DNA from: Pseudomonas wenzhouensis
GTDB taxonomy: Bacteria > Pseudomonadota > Gammaproteobacteria > Pseudomonadales > Pseudomonadaceae
DNA length: 64,000 nucleotides
Reading direction: 5' to 3'
Assembly (NCBI RefSeq): GCF_021029445.1
Contig: NZ_CP072610.1
Location: forward strand, 1,922,001 to 1,986,000
The translations under genes and the position numbers were made by a program. Positions 55,967-64,000 of the stretch are shown one piece after another (the stretch's first letter is position 1; each line of letters starts with the position of its first letter). The notes below the pieces were generated by a model. The model ran no database searches. It had not been told where the DNA came from and saw only the letters and a list, made by a program, of their open reading frames with translations.

Positions 55967-56512
55967 TCAGCGAACCAGATTGAGAAATTCGCCACGGGTC
56001 GCCGGGTTGCTGCGGAATTCACCGAGCATCACCGAGGTGACCATGGACGAGCTCTGCTTCTCCACGCCGCGCATCATCATGCACATGTGCTGCGCTTCGA
56101 TGACCACCGCCACGCCCAGCGCGCCGGTGACCTGCTCGACCGCTTCGGCGATCTGTCGGCTGAGGTTTTCCTGGATCTGCAGGCGGCGGGCGTACATGTC
56201 GACGATACGTGCCACCTTGGACAGGCCCAGCACCTTGCCGTTGGGGATGTAGGCGACGTGAGCCTTGCCGATGAAGGGCAGCAAGTGATGTTCGCACAGC
56301 GAATACAGCTCGATGTTCTTCACCAGCACCATCTCGCTGTTATCGGAGCTGAACAGCGCGCCATTGGTGACTTCTTCCAGCGTCTGCTGGTAGCCACGGC
56401 AGAGGTACTGCATGGCCTTGGCGGCGCGCTTGGGCGTGTCCAGCAGGCCTTCGCGGGAAACGTCCTCGCCAAGCTGACCAAGGATCGCGGTGTACTGTTG
56501 TTCCAGGGACAT
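55967..56512 (-). CDS. folE: GTP cyclohydrolase I
   Basis: First enzyme of folate (and tetrahydrobiopterin-type) synthesis, converting GTP to 7,8-dihydroneopterin triphosphate; 181 aa. Zinc/catalytic segment [50 protein letters not shown] and [17 protein letters not shown] are all present. Pseudomonads often carry more than one folE; this is a full-length zinc-type enzyme. Confidence 0.95.
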   Translation of the reverse strand: MSLEQQYTAILGQLGEDVSREGLLDTPKRAAKAMQYLCRGYQQTLEEVTNGALFSSDNSEMVLVKNIELYSLCEHHLLPFIGKAHVAYIPNGKVLGLSKVARIVDMYARRLQIQENLSRQIAEAVEQVTGALGVAVVIEAQHMCMMMRGVEKQSSSMVTSVMLGEFRSNPATRGEFLNLVR

Positions 56513-56589
56513 GGAAAATCCTGTTGGCTATCGAGAGGCGCAGGGTAGGGCATCGTCAGGTGTCTGACAAATGCGCCGGAGCATGCGCA

Positions 56590-57147
56590 TTACTCGTCGC
56601 GTCCATCCATCATGGTGCGCTTGAGGATGATGTATACCGCGCCGGTGCCACCATGTTTGGCCTGGCATGAGCTGAAGCCCAGTACCTGCGGGTGCTGGCG
56701 CAGCCAGGTGTTGACGTGGCTCTTGAGCATCGGCTTGCGCCCGTCCATGCGCACGGCCTTGCCATGGGTGACGCGTACGCAGCGAACCTCCAGCTTGGTG
56801 GCCTCGGCGAGGAATTCCCACAGCGTATCGCGCGCCTTTTCGACGCTCATGCCGTGCAGGTCGAGGCTGCCGTCGAAGGGGATCTGGCCCAGTTTGAGCT
56901 TGCGCATCTGGCCTTCCTGCATGCCGTTGGCGGCCCAGTACAGGGCATCCTCGGCGCCGACGTCGATGACGAACTGGTCGGACAGCCCGTCCACCTTGGT
57001 CTCGCCCTTGCTGATGGTTGCAGCCTGGCGCAGGGTGTTGAACTGCTTGCGGTCAGCTTTGGGTTTGCCGGTGTCGGCACGGTCGTACTGGAGTGGCTTG
57101 ACGCCACGCAGCTCGGCCTGGAACAGGGAAAAATCGTCGTCTTGCAT
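56590..57147 (-). CDS. smrA: Smr-domain protein SmrA
   Basis: A 185-aa small MutS-related endonuclease-like protein, not a mismatch repair enzyme. The C-terminal Smr domain (about 95-180) has SLDLHGMSVEKARDTLWEFL, VRVTHGKAVRM and TGAVYIILKR. The N-terminal ~90 residues are an acidic/basic leader (MQDDDFSLFQAELRGVKPLQ). ATG 57147 is used rather than the longer frame. Its cellular substrate (nicked DNA or RNA) is undetermined. Confidence 0.88.
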   Translation of the reverse strand: MQDDDFSLFQAELRGVKPLQYDRADTGKPKADRKQFNTLRQAATISKGETKVDGLSDQFVIDVGAEDALYWAANGMQEGQMRKLKLGQIPFDGSLDLHGMSVEKARDTLWEFLAEATKLEVRCVRVTHGKAVRMDGRKPMLKSHVNTWLRQHPQVLGFSSCQAKHGGTGAVYIILKRTMMDGRDE

Positions 57148-57216
57148 CGGTGGCTCCGCGAAACAGACGGGCATTTTACCCAAATGCCAGCGGTGTAAGC
57201 GTACAAAGACGAATTT

Positions 57217-57285
57217 GTAGGAGCCCGCTTGCGGGCGATCATCAATTCGATTAACGAAGAGCATCGCCGGCAAGCCGGCTCCTAC
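57217..57285. repeat. GTAGGAGC inverted repeat pair
   Basis: GTAGGAGCCCGCTTGCGGGCGATC and GCATCGCCGGCAAGCCGGCTCC arms facing each other between smrA and the downstream small membrane protein gene. Confidence 0.8.
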
Positions 57286-57312
57286 GGTATTGGGTGGTGT
57301 GTTTTGTGGGGA

Positions 57313-57633
57313 TCAGTCGCGCTTTTTCAGCAGTGACGGCGACAGGCTCAGATCGCTGGGGCGGCGCAGGCGCCTGCGGCAGCGACGCCAGAAGGTAATA
57401 CCGGCCCAGGACAGAAACAGGCCGAACAACAGCAGGGTAATGGCTTCGCCAGTGGAGTCATTGAGTGCACCCAGCGCCGGAGCACGACCAACCAGGGAGG
57501 CGACCCCGGCCATCGTCAGGAGAATGCCAAAGGCCGCGAACAGAGCGCCCAGGCCAGCACCGATGCGCAGGCGCCAGTTTCCTGGCTGGCGTGGGCGCAG
57601 GCGGCGTGCATTGAAATCGTCGGACAGCCTCAT
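57313..57633 (-). CDS. Small two-span membrane protein of unknown function
   Basis: A 106-aa protein with a basic N-terminus (RLRPRQPGNWRLR), two hydrophobic segments (about 25-45 GAGLGALFAAFGILLTMAGV and 66-85 ITLLLFGLFLSWAGITFW) and a very basic tail (RRCRRRLRRPSDL). Basic ends place both termini in the cytoplasm. No family recognised. It is on the same strand as smrA and could be distantly linked in transcription. Confidence 0.65.
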   Translation of the reverse strand: MRLSDDFNARRLRPRQPGNWRLRIGAGLGALFAAFGILLTMAGVASLVGRAPALGALNDSTGEAITLLLFGLFLSWAGITFWRRCRRRLRRPSDLSLSPSLLKKRD

Positions 57634-57714
57634 GCCAATTTCCTCGAGGTCATGGCTGGTGTGACCGGCTGGTTGCGCCCGGGTTCCAGCGCGCTGGCGT
57701 AACTGCAGGCGGCT

Positions 57715-58311
57715 TCACACCAGGGATTTGGCGTGCGGCACCAGGGTGGCGAAGTTGTCGCCGAGGGCGATCATCTCGATACGGTGCACCTCGGCGGCGG
57801 CAATCACGCTGCCATCCGGCGCCGGCAGGTCGCGCGTGGCGCAGGCGGCATCGACCAGGGTGCAGCGGTAGCCATAGTCCTTGGCGGCGCGCACGGTGGT
57901 GCTGACGCTGGAATGGGTCATGAAGCCGCAGACGATCAGGTCGAGATGGCCCAGCGCCTGCAGGCGATCATGCAGTTCGGTGCCGGCGAAGGCATTGGGC
58001 AGGCGTTTTTCCACGACGATTTCGCCCGCCAGCGGGGCGGCTTCCGGTAGATGACGACCGCGCGGGCCGCTGGGGTCGAGCAGGCCGCCGGGGATACCGA
58101 GGTGCTTGACGTGTACGATGTCGGTGCCGGCTGCGCGGGCAGCGGCCAGCAGGCTGGCGATCTGCTCCAGGGCCGGGTCGAGGCCTGGCAGCACCAGTAC
58201 GCCGCTGCGGTATTCTTCCTGGGCGTCGATGATCAGCAGGGTCGCATTGCTCAGGCTGGCCGGTGCGTGGCCACGACCGGTGAGCTGGAACATGGTTTGC
58301 GGATGGGACAT
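57715..58311 (-). CDS. Isochorismatase-family hydrolase with Ser at the nucleophile position
   Basis: A 198-aa isochorismatase-like fold: Asp of LLIIDAQEEYRSGVLVLPG, Lys in IVVEKRLPNAFAGTEL, and the nucleophile loop ICVCGFMTHSSVSTTVRAAKDYG-type segment (written in part as GFMTHSSVSTTVRAAKDYG). In nicotinamidase-type cysteine hydrolases the residue before V-x-x-T is Cys; here it is Ser, so the enzyme may be a hydrolase of the EntB/PhzD-like type or a serine variant. Substrate unknown. Confidence 0.82.
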   Translation of the reverse strand: MSHPQTMFQLTGRGHAPASLSNATLLIIDAQEEYRSGVLVLPGLDPALEQIASLLAAARAAGTDIVHVKHLGIPGGLLDPSGPRGRHLPEAAPLAGEIVVEKRLPNAFAGTELHDRLQALGHLDLIVCGFMTHSSVSTTVRAAKDYGYRCTLVDAACATRDLPAPDGSVIAAAEVHRIEMIALGDNFATLVPHAKSLV

Positions 58312-58466
58312 CTCGGGCTCCTGGCTGATGGTGATGATGTGCCATTGTCCGCTGGCCAGCGCGCTCTGTGAACCTCTATCTGCGCCAATGCTTGCTCAGT
58401 GCGTTGCTCGGGAGCAGAATCGAAACTGCCCTGCGGGATTCAGGGTCGTACGCAAAAAGAGTTGCC

Positions 58467-58595
58467 ATGTCGCTTTGGTCGCAGTTTTCCCCGTTTTTCT
58501 GGTTCTTGTTTTCGCTTGCCGTGTCCATCGCAGTGCTGCGTGAGTTGCGCCGTCCGGATGATGCGTCGCTGCGCAAGAGGCGCGAGCGTTCCTAA
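58467..58595 (+). CDS. Putative 42-aa single-span membrane protein
   Basis: ATG 58467 after AAGAG, encoding MSLWSQFSPFFWFLFSLAVS followed by IAVLRELRRPDDASLRKRRERS. One hydrophobic helix (about 6-24) with a strongly basic C-terminus, so the N-terminus is outside. It sits 68 bases before prmB on the same strand. The clear membrane/basic pattern supports a real small protein, but no family is recognised. Confidence 0.45.
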   Translation: MSLWSQFSPFFWFLFSLAVSIAVLRELRRPDDASLRKRRERS

Positions 58596-58663
58596 GCGTT
58601 TCATTCATGCGCGAGCCACCTGCACTGGGCTAAACTTCCGCACTTTTCTGCCGGAGACCGCCC

Positions 58664-59584
58664 GTGACCGTTCTCACTACCCGTTTACGTACCCTGCGTG
58701 ACTACATCCGTTGGGCCGTCAGCCGTTTTCAGGCCGAGCAACTGTTCTTTGGCCATGGCACCGACAATGCCTGGGACGAGGCGCGCCAACTGGTGCTCGG
58801 TGCGTTGCACCTGCCGTGGGAAATTTCCGATGCCTACCTCGATTGCCGCCTGGAAGATGACGAGCACGCTCATCTGCAGGCACTGCTCAAGCGTCGCATA
58901 GAGGAGCGTATTCCCACGGCCTACCTGCTCGGCGAGGCCTGGTTCTGTGGCTTGCCTTTCGTCGTCGATGAGCGCGTGCTGGTGCCACGCTCGCCTATCG
59001 CCGAGCTGATCGACCGTCACTTCGCCCCCTGGCTGCCAAGCGAGCCTGCACGCATTCTCGACCTGTGCACCGGCTCCGGCTGCATCGGCATTGCCTGCGC
59101 CTACGAATTTCCCGAGGCGGAAGTGGTGTTGGGCGACCTGTCATTCGACGCGCTGGAGGTGGCCAACCTCAATATCGAGCGCCACGGGCTGGAGGAACGG
59201 GTCTACTGCGTGCAGGGCGATGGCTTTGCCGAGCTGCCGGGGCAGCGCTTCGACCTGATCGTCTCCAACCCGCCCTACGTCGATGCCGAGGATTTTGCCG
59301 ACATGCCGGCCGAGTACCAGCACGAGCCGGCGATGGGCCTGGCCTGTGGAGATGATGGGCTGGATCTGGTGCGGCGCATGCTGGCCGAAGCGGCGGATCA
59401 CCTGACCGAGCATGGCGTGCTGATCGTCGAGGTGGGCAACAGCCAGGTGCACGTCGAGGCGCTATACCCGGAGGTGGATTTCACCTGGCTGGACTTCCAG
59501 CGCGGCGGGCATGGTGTATTCCTGCTGGCGGCCAAGCAGTGCCGTGAGCATCAGGCGTTGTTTCGTTCGCATATCAATGGCTGA
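58664..59584 (+). CDS. prmB: Ribosomal protein L3 N5-glutamine methyltransferase PrmB
   Basis: A 306-aa SAM-dependent methyltransferase modifying Gln150 of ribosomal protein L3. SAM motif [20 protein letters not shown] and the glutamine-methyltransferase catalytic motif [11 protein letters not shown] are intact. The N-terminal helical domain (about 1-90: [27 protein letters not shown]) is family-typical. Starts at GTG 58664 after GGAG. Near aroC, as in many gammaproteobacteria. Confidence 0.95.
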   Translation: MTVLTTRLRTLRDYIRWAVSRFQAEQLFFGHGTDNAWDEARQLVLGALHLPWEISDAYLDCRLEDDEHAHLQALLKRRIEERIPTAYLLGEAWFCGLPFVVDERVLVPRSPIAELIDRHFAPWLPSEPARILDLCTGSGCIGIACAYEFPEAEVVLGDLSFDALEVANLNIERHGLEERVYCVQGDGFAELPGQRFDLIVSNPPYVDAEDFADMPAEYQHEPAMGLACGDDGLDLVRRMLAEAADHLTEHGVLIVEVGNSQVHVEALYPEVDFTWLDFQRGGHGVFLLAAKQCREHQALFRSHING

Positions 59585-59589
59585 TTCGC

Positions 59590-59649
59590 CGGTGCGCACG
59601 GCGCCCCCTGCAGGAGTTGCGGCTGACGTAGGGTGCGCCGCGCGCACCA
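59590..59649. repeat. GTAGGGTGCGC repeat between prmB and next gene
   Basis: GGTGCGCACGGCGCCCCC and ACGTAGGGTGCGCCGCGCGCACC arms; fourth copy of this family in the window. Confidence 0.75.
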
Positions 59650-59656
59650 AGGGCCG

Positions 59657-60457
59657 TCAGCGTGTGGCGATCCAGATCAGCAACCCCGCCTGAAACAGGC
59701 TGAACGCTACCAGGCAGGTGATGGTGAAGCGCAGGCCGCTGTCTTCGCGCTTGAAGCGTTCGACGCGGTCTTCCAGCTTGCGCAGTTTGACATCCTGCTC
59801 TTGCAGCGTCTGGTCGGCCTGCTGCAGCATTGCCGCAGCGTCGAGCAACTCGACGATCTGCACCTTTTCGGCATGCCAGTCGCCGTGCAGCGAGCTGACT
59901 CGCGGTGCACTGTAGAAAGGCTTGAGCTGTAACGGGTCGCTGTATTCGATGGTGAAGCCTTGTGCCTTCAGGGCGTGATCGCGGCGGGCGCGGGCGGCTT
60001 CGTTGAAGTTGTCCTTGGTCGGCAGGGCGGCGTCCTCGACGGTGTAATGCGCGTACTGCTTGCGTGCCCAGGCGATGCCCTGCGCCATGAGAAAGCGCCC
60101 CAGGCCGCGATTGCCGGGCTCGACGCTCAAGCCTTTGTCCGGGCCGAAGCGAACCTCCTTGCGCTGATGGTCGGCCCAGACTTCCAGCAGGTTGGTCTGA
60201 CGATGCAGGCGTTGGCCGGGCACCTGGACGGTCAGGCGCAGCAGGCTCATGTCCCTGGCATGGCGTTCCACGCGGCCCATCTGGACGAAGCGCAGCGGCC
60301 TCGGCCCGGTTTCCCGGTCTACGGGTAGCGGCGCCAGGCGCAGCAGGCTGAACTGCTCGGCTGGCAGATCCGCCCAGGGATGTGGCGCGCTGGACGTTTC
60401 GTCTGTCACCGCTTCGCCTTCAGTGGCTAGCGTCGACGGGGCTGGATGTTCGCTCAT
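59657..60457 (-). CDS. GNAT-like protein with coiled coil and C-terminal membrane anchor
   Basis: A 266-aa protein of unknown function. Residues about 70-190 look acetyltransferase-like (GNRGLGRFLMAQGIAWARKQ; ARARRDHALKAQGFTIEY). They are followed by a heptad-rich coiled coil (about 205-240: QADQTLQEQDVKLRKLEDRVERF) and a terminal hydrophobic helix (FTITCLVAFSLFQAGLLIWIA), so it is probably tail-anchored in the inner membrane facing the cytoplasm. Acetyltransferase activity is uncertain. Confidence 0.62.
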   Translation of the reverse strand: MSEHPAPSTLATEGEAVTDETSSAPHPWADLPAEQFSLLRLAPLPVDRETGPRPLRFVQMGRVERHARDMSLLRLTVQVPGQRLHRQTNLLEVWADHQRKEVRFGPDKGLSVEPGNRGLGRFLMAQGIAWARKQYAHYTVEDAALPTKDNFNEAARARRDHALKAQGFTIEYSDPLQLKPFYSAPRVSSLHGDWHAEKVQIVELLDAAAMLQQADQTLQEQDVKLRKLEDRVERFKREDSGLRFTITCLVAFSLFQAGLLIWIATR

Positions 60458-60493
60458 GGGCGTCCTGTGTGCTGTTCGGTGGCCTTGGATGCG

Positions 60494-61456
60494 TTATCGG
60501 CCACTTTCCTCGGCACTGGAGCGGATAAAGGATACGACCCGTTCGCCCAGCGCACGCGCCAAGGGTAGCTGCGGATCGTTGTAGGACGCCAGTTGTTCGT
60601 GCCAGGGCGCCGGGGTGATGCGCAGTACATGGTTCATGCCCGCGATCATCGCCAGTTCGGCATCGGGTCTGGCCTGTTTGAGCACGTTGGCATTATCCGG
60701 GGTGACTTGGGCGTCGTGGGTGCCTTGCACGATCAGCGCGGGAATCTGCAGTGCAGCGAAGTTTTCTGCCGGGGCCTGGCGCAGCAGGCTGATCAGATAA
60801 GGCTGCACGCTGGGGCGATAGATCGCTTGCAGCTCCTCGGGCACGTGCGGTTGCAGTGTGCCGCGGATCAGGTTGGCGAGGATGTGCCGGCTCTCGGCCA
60901 GCAGCGGCGGCGGCAGGCGTGTGGCCAGTTGCATGTCGAGCACCTGGCCGATGGGGTAGGCAGGCCCGGCAATCGACACCAGGGCGTTGGCCTGGCTATC
61001 CGGCGCAGCCAGGCTGGCGATCAGTGCGCCTTCACTGTGGCCGATGAGAATCAGACGGTCGAAGCGTGGATCGTCCCTGAGCAGCCTGGCCCAGCCCTCG
61101 GCGTCGGCTACGTAGCGCTCGATAGTCAGGTCTGTTTCGTCCGGGGTGGCCGTGCGGCTGGCGGCGACACCGCGTTTGTCATAGCGCAGGCTGGCGATGC
61201 CGTTGTGCGCCAGCACCTGCGCCAGTTTCTTCAGCGCATCGTTGTGCCCGCCTCCCGGGTTGTTACCGTCACGGTCGGTGGGGCCGGAACCGGCGATCAG
61301 CAGCGCTACCGGTACCGGCCTGTCGCTTTGTGGCACCAGCAGGCTGCCGTACAGGGTGCCCTGGTCGGTATCGAGGCTGATGGGCAGTTGTCGGGTGGTG
61401 TTGGCCTGAGCCAGGCCGGAAATCAGGGTGAGAGACAAGAGCAGGGCTCGCAGCAT
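60494..61456 (-). CDS. Secreted alpha/beta hydrolase
   Basis: A 320-aa hydrolase with signal peptide about 1-19 (MLRALLLSLTLISGLAQA). Oxyanion/lid segment ALLIAGSGPTDRDGNNPGG, nucleophile elbow LIGHSEGALIASLA (Ser), a late Asp in VQGTHDAQVTPDN and His in IAGMNHVLR complete the triad. BAAT/dienelactone-hydrolase-like superfamily. ATG 61456 lacks a good Shine-Dalgarno. Substrate unknown; periplasmic location inferred. Confidence 0.8.
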   Translation of the reverse strand: MLRALLLSLTLISGLAQANTTRQLPISLDTDQGTLYGSLLVPQSDRPVPVALLIAGSGPTDRDGNNPGGGHNDALKKLAQVLAHNGIASLRYDKRGVAASRTATPDETDLTIERYVADAEGWARLLRDDPRFDRLILIGHSEGALIASLAAPDSQANALVSIAGPAYPIGQVLDMQLATRLPPPLLAESRHILANLIRGTLQPHVPEELQAIYRPSVQPYLISLLRQAPAENFAALQIPALIVQGTHDAQVTPDNANVLKQARPDAELAMIAGMNHVLRITPAPWHEQLASYNDPQLPLARALGERVVSFIRSSAEESGR

Positions 61457-61610
61457 GATGAGAGAGGGGTAGTGGCAGACTGATCTTTGACGCGTTTGGC
61501 ATCGCAAGGTTCGGGATGAACTGCACGTTATCGGCAGGTATACTCGCCCACCTTGTGAATCGGGCCTGCACAGCGCCGGGCCTGAGCTGAATTTCGCGGA
61601 GCGTCTTCCC

Positions 61611-62702
61611 ATGTCCGGCAATACCTACGGCAAGCTGTTCACCGTCACCACCGCTGGCGAAAGCCATGGCCCGGCGTTGGTCGCCATCGTCGACGGTTGC
61701 CCGCCCGGTGTCGAGATTTCCCTGGAAGACCTGCAGCGCGACCTCGACCGGCGCAAGCCGGGCACCAGCCGCCATACCACGCAGCGTCAGGAAGATGACG
61801 AGGTGGAAATCCTCTCCGGCGTGTTCGAGGGCAAGACCACCGGCTGCGCCATCGGCCTGCTGATCCGCAATACCGACCAGAAGTCCAAGGACTATTCGGC
61901 GATCAAGGATTTGTTCCGCCCGGCCCATGCCGACTATACCTACCACCACAAGTACGGCCTGCGTGACTACCGTGGCGGCGGCCGCAGCTCGGCGCGGGAA
62001 ACTGCCATGCGCGTGGCGGCCGGGGCCATCGCCAAGAAGTACCTGGCCAGCCAGGGCATCGTCATCCGTGGCTACATGAGCCAGCTCGGCCCCATCGAGA
62101 TTCCGTTCAAGACCTGGGATTCGGTGGAGGAGAACGCCTTCTTCAGCCCCGACCCGGATAAGGTGCCTGAGCTGGAGGCCTACATGGATCAGCTGCGCCG
62201 TGACCAGGATTCGGTCGGCGCGAAAATCACCGTGGTCGCCGAAGGCGTCATGCCTGGCCTCGGTGAGCCGATCTTCGACCGCCTCGATGCCGAGCTGGCC
62301 CATGCGCTGATGAGCATCAACGCGGTCAAGGGCGTGGAGATCGGCGCAGGCTTCGCCTGCGTGGCTCAGCGCGGCACCGAGCACCGCGATGAGCTGACTC
62401 CGGAGGGTTTCCTCTCCAACAACGCCGGCGGCATCCTCGGCGGTATCTCCAGTGGCCAGCCGATCGTTGCACACCTGGCGCTGAAACCGACCTCCAGCAT
62501 CACCACACCGGGGCGTTCCATCGACGTCGACGGCAACCCGGTGGATGTGATCACCAAAGGCCGTCACGACCCGTGCGTGGGTATCCGCGCCACGCCGATT
62601 GCCGAGGCGATGATGGCCATCGTGCTGATGGATCACCTGCTGCGTCACCGTGGTCAGAACGCCGACGTGCGCGTCACCACGCCGGTGCTGCCGCAGCTGT
62701 GA
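61611..62702 (+). CDS. aroC: Chorismate synthase
   Basis: Last step of the shikimate pathway, EPSP to chorismate, requiring reduced FMN; 363 aa. Conserved segments: [31 protein letters not shown], the arginine-rich [27 protein letters not shown], and the second signature [23 protein letters not shown]. Starts at ATG 61611. Followed 13 bases later by a transporter gene. Confidence 0.97.
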   Translation: MSGNTYGKLFTVTTAGESHGPALVAIVDGCPPGVEISLEDLQRDLDRRKPGTSRHTTQRQEDDEVEILSGVFEGKTTGCAIGLLIRNTDQKSKDYSAIKDLFRPAHADYTYHHKYGLRDYRGGGRSSARETAMRVAAGAIAKKYLASQGIVIRGYMSQLGPIEIPFKTWDSVEENAFFSPDPDKVPELEAYMDQLRRDQDSVGAKITVVAEGVMPGLGEPIFDRLDAELAHALMSINAVKGVEIGAGFACVAQRGTEHRDELTPEGFLSNNAGGILGGISSGQPIVAHLALKPTSSITTPGRSIDVDGNPVDVITKGRHDPCVGIRATPIAEAMMAIVLMDHLLRHRGQNADVRVTTPVLPQL

Positions 62703-62715
62703 TCCGGGCGGCGGC

Positions 62716-63867
62716 ATGAGCGCAGCCCTGCCGTACTGGCGGCTGTCCGGCTTCTACTTCTTCTACTTCGCTCTGCTCGGGGGTACGGCGCCGTTTCTGG
62801 CGCTGTACTTCGATCATCTGGGCTTTTCCCCGGCGCGGATCGGCGAGCTGATCGCCATTCCCATGCTGATGCGCTGCGTGGCACCGAACCTGTGGGGCTG
62901 GCTGGGCGACTACAGCGGCCAGCGCCTGTTGATCGTGCGCTTCGGCGCGCTCTGTACCCTGGTCTGCTTCGCCGGCATCTTCATCAGCCAGAGCTACGCC
63001 TGGCTGGCGCTGATCATGGCCACGCACGCCTTCTTCTGGCATGCGGTGCTGCCGCAGTTCGAGGTCATCACCCTGGCCCATCTGCGCGAACAGGCGGCGC
63101 GCTACAGCCAGATCCGCCTGTGGGGCAGCATTGGTTTTATCGTCGCCGTGGTCGGCCTCGGTCTGTTGTTCGAGTGGTTGAGCCTGGATGCCTACCCGGC
63201 GGCGCTGCTGCTGATCATGGCGGGTATCGTCGCCGGCAGCTTCTGGGTGCCCAATGCGCAGCCGCTGCAACGACCGAGTACGCCGGAGCAGGGCGGCTTT
63301 CTGCGCCAGTTGCGGCGCCCCGGCATTCTGGCCTTCTACGTCAGCGTCGGGCTGATGCAACTGAGCAACGGCCCGTACTACACGTTTCTCACTTTGCACC
63401 TGGAGGGTGTTGGCTACAGTCGCAGCGCCATCGGGCTGTTCTGGGCGCTGGGGGTGGTGGCGGAGATTCTGCTGTTCCTGGTCATGGCGCGCCTGCTACA
63501 GCGTTATTCGCTACGCGCCGTGTTGCTGGCCAGCTTCCTGATTACCGCCTTGCGCTGGCTGCTGCTGGGCAACCTGGCGCAGTATCTGCCCGTGCTGCTG
63601 CTGGCGCAGTGCATGCACGCTGCCACCTTCGGTGCCTTTCATGCCGCCTGTATTCATTTCGTGCAGCGCAGTTTCGCCGACCGCCAGCAAGGCCAGGGGC
63701 AGGCGCTCTATGCCAGCCTGGCCGGCATTGGTGGTGCCGTGGGCGCGCTGTATGCCGGTTACAGCTGGAAGGGGCTGGGCCCGGCCTGGACCTTCGCCAT
63801 CGCCAGTCTGGTAGCCTTGCTCGCAGCCTTCATCATTGCCACCCGTCTGCCGCCCGAGCGGCCCTGA
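62716..63867 (+). CDS. MFS transporter, PPP/LacY-like family
   Basis: A 383-aa 12-helix major facilitator protein. ATG 62716 starts MSAALPYWRLSGFYFFYFALLGGTAPFLALYFDHLGF, typical of the phenylpropionate (HcaT/PPP) MFS group; motif-A like loop GWLGDYSGQRLLI. Substrate unknown. It starts 13 bases after aroC and ends 16 bases before mtnD, so it may be co-transcribed with aroC. Confidence 0.86.
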   Translation: MSAALPYWRLSGFYFFYFALLGGTAPFLALYFDHLGFSPARIGELIAIPMLMRCVAPNLWGWLGDYSGQRLLIVRFGALCTLVCFAGIFISQSYAWLALIMATHAFFWHAVLPQFEVITLAHLREQAARYSQIRLWGSIGFIVAVVGLGLLFEWLSLDAYPAALLLIMAGIVAGSFWVPNAQPLQRPSTPEQGGFLRQLRRPGILAFYVSVGLMQLSNGPYYTFLTLHLEGVGYSRSAIGLFWALGVVAEILLFLVMARLLQRYSLRAVLLASFLITALRWLLLGNLAQYLPVLLLAQCMHAATFGAFHAACIHFVQRSFADRQQGQGQALYASLAGIGGAVGALYAGYSWKGLGPAWTFAIASLVALLAAFIIATRLPPERP

Positions 63868-63883
63868 ATCGAGTGAACCCGTC

Positions 63884-64000
63884 ATGAGCAGCCTCGCCGT
63901 CCATCTGCATACCTCACCGGACCTGCCGAACAAGGTACTCAACCACGCCGACGACATCGCCAGCACCCTGGCGGCGGTAGGCATCGACTATCGCCGGCTG
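63884..64000 (+). CDS. mtnD: Acireductone dioxygenase, N-terminal fragment
   Basis: Runs off the window end after 39 codons: MSSLAVHLHTSPDLPNKVLN then HADDIASTLAAVGIDYRRL. The DLPNKVL-x6-IA-x-TLA-x-VG pattern matches pseudomonad MtnD, the metal-dependent dioxygenase of the methionine salvage pathway. Only the N-terminus is seen. Confidence 0.8.
   Translation, partial: MSSLAVHLHTSPDLPNKVLNHADDIASTLAAVGIDYRRL

Overview
The window is a gene-dense, GC-rich gammaproteobacterial chromosome segment. Gene order (che/mot cluster, ccm operon, gcl-hyi-glxR-ttuD-pyk, moaA paralogue, purine catabolism, smc-zipA-ligA, prmB-aroC-MFS-mtnD) and the dispersed GTAGCCCGGAT, GTAGGAGC and GTAGGGTGCGC repeats identify it as Pseudomonas. 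The alcaligenes/mendocina/oleovorans side of the genus is likely, but the species is an inference. No tRNA, rRNA, CRISPR array, prophage or insertion sequence was seen.

Layout. (1) 1-8.0 kb: tail of the flagellar chemotaxis operon (cheA end, cheB, motC, motD, a ParA-like polarity ATPase, a ParP-like CheW-domain protein, cheW, a DUF2802 protein), facing a minus-strand fliK and a gene for a free FlhB C-terminal-like domain. (2) 8.2-15.5 kb: complete cytochrome c maturation operon ccmABCDEFGHI plus a small lipoprotein gene. (3) 15.5-18.5 kb: repeat-rich spacer, a DASS/SLC13 anion transporter and an N-terminally shortened urea transporter. (4) 18.5-26.9 kb: the glyoxylate-to-pyruvate route on the minus strand (gcl, hyi, glxR, ttuD, pyk), with dispersed repeats in three of its spacers, a LysR regulator, and a frameshifted GlcG/HbpS-family gene. 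(5) 27-47.5 kb: purine degradation. This holds a RutR-like TetR regulator, a second moaA, a periplasmic binding protein, a Tsx-like porin, two NCS2-type permeases, puuD, allA, uraD, puuE, hiuH, a GntR regulator, guaD, xdhC, a 43-codon ORF, xdhB and xdhA. An ORF-less group II intron lies between the GntR gene and guaD. (6) 47.5-64 kb: a second GntR regulator and housekeeping genes (smc, zipA, ligA, folE, smrA, prmB, aroC) with small hypothetical proteins, ending in the start of mtnD.

How it works together: guanine is deaminated by GuaD, xanthine is oxidised to urate by XdhAB (XdhC for cofactor insertion, the second MoaA perhaps for cofactor supply), urate goes through PuuD, HiuH, UraD and PuuE to allantoate, and AllA releases glyoxylate, which Gcl, Hyi/GlxR, TtuD and Pyk take to pyruvate. 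The allantoicase gene found between allA and uraD in P. aeruginosa is absent here.

The most interesting signal is two operator families running through blocks 4-5. One is TGAC-N6-GTCA, including a perfect TTGACC-N4-GGTCAA, which resembles the E. coli RutR box; it lies before the TetR/moaA pair, the AzgA-like permease and xdhA. The other is TTGTRTACAA, which lies before the GntR gene, the AzgA-like permease, the NCS2 permease, and puuE/hiuH. Together they suggest a two-regulator purine/molybdenum-cofactor/glyoxylate regulon.
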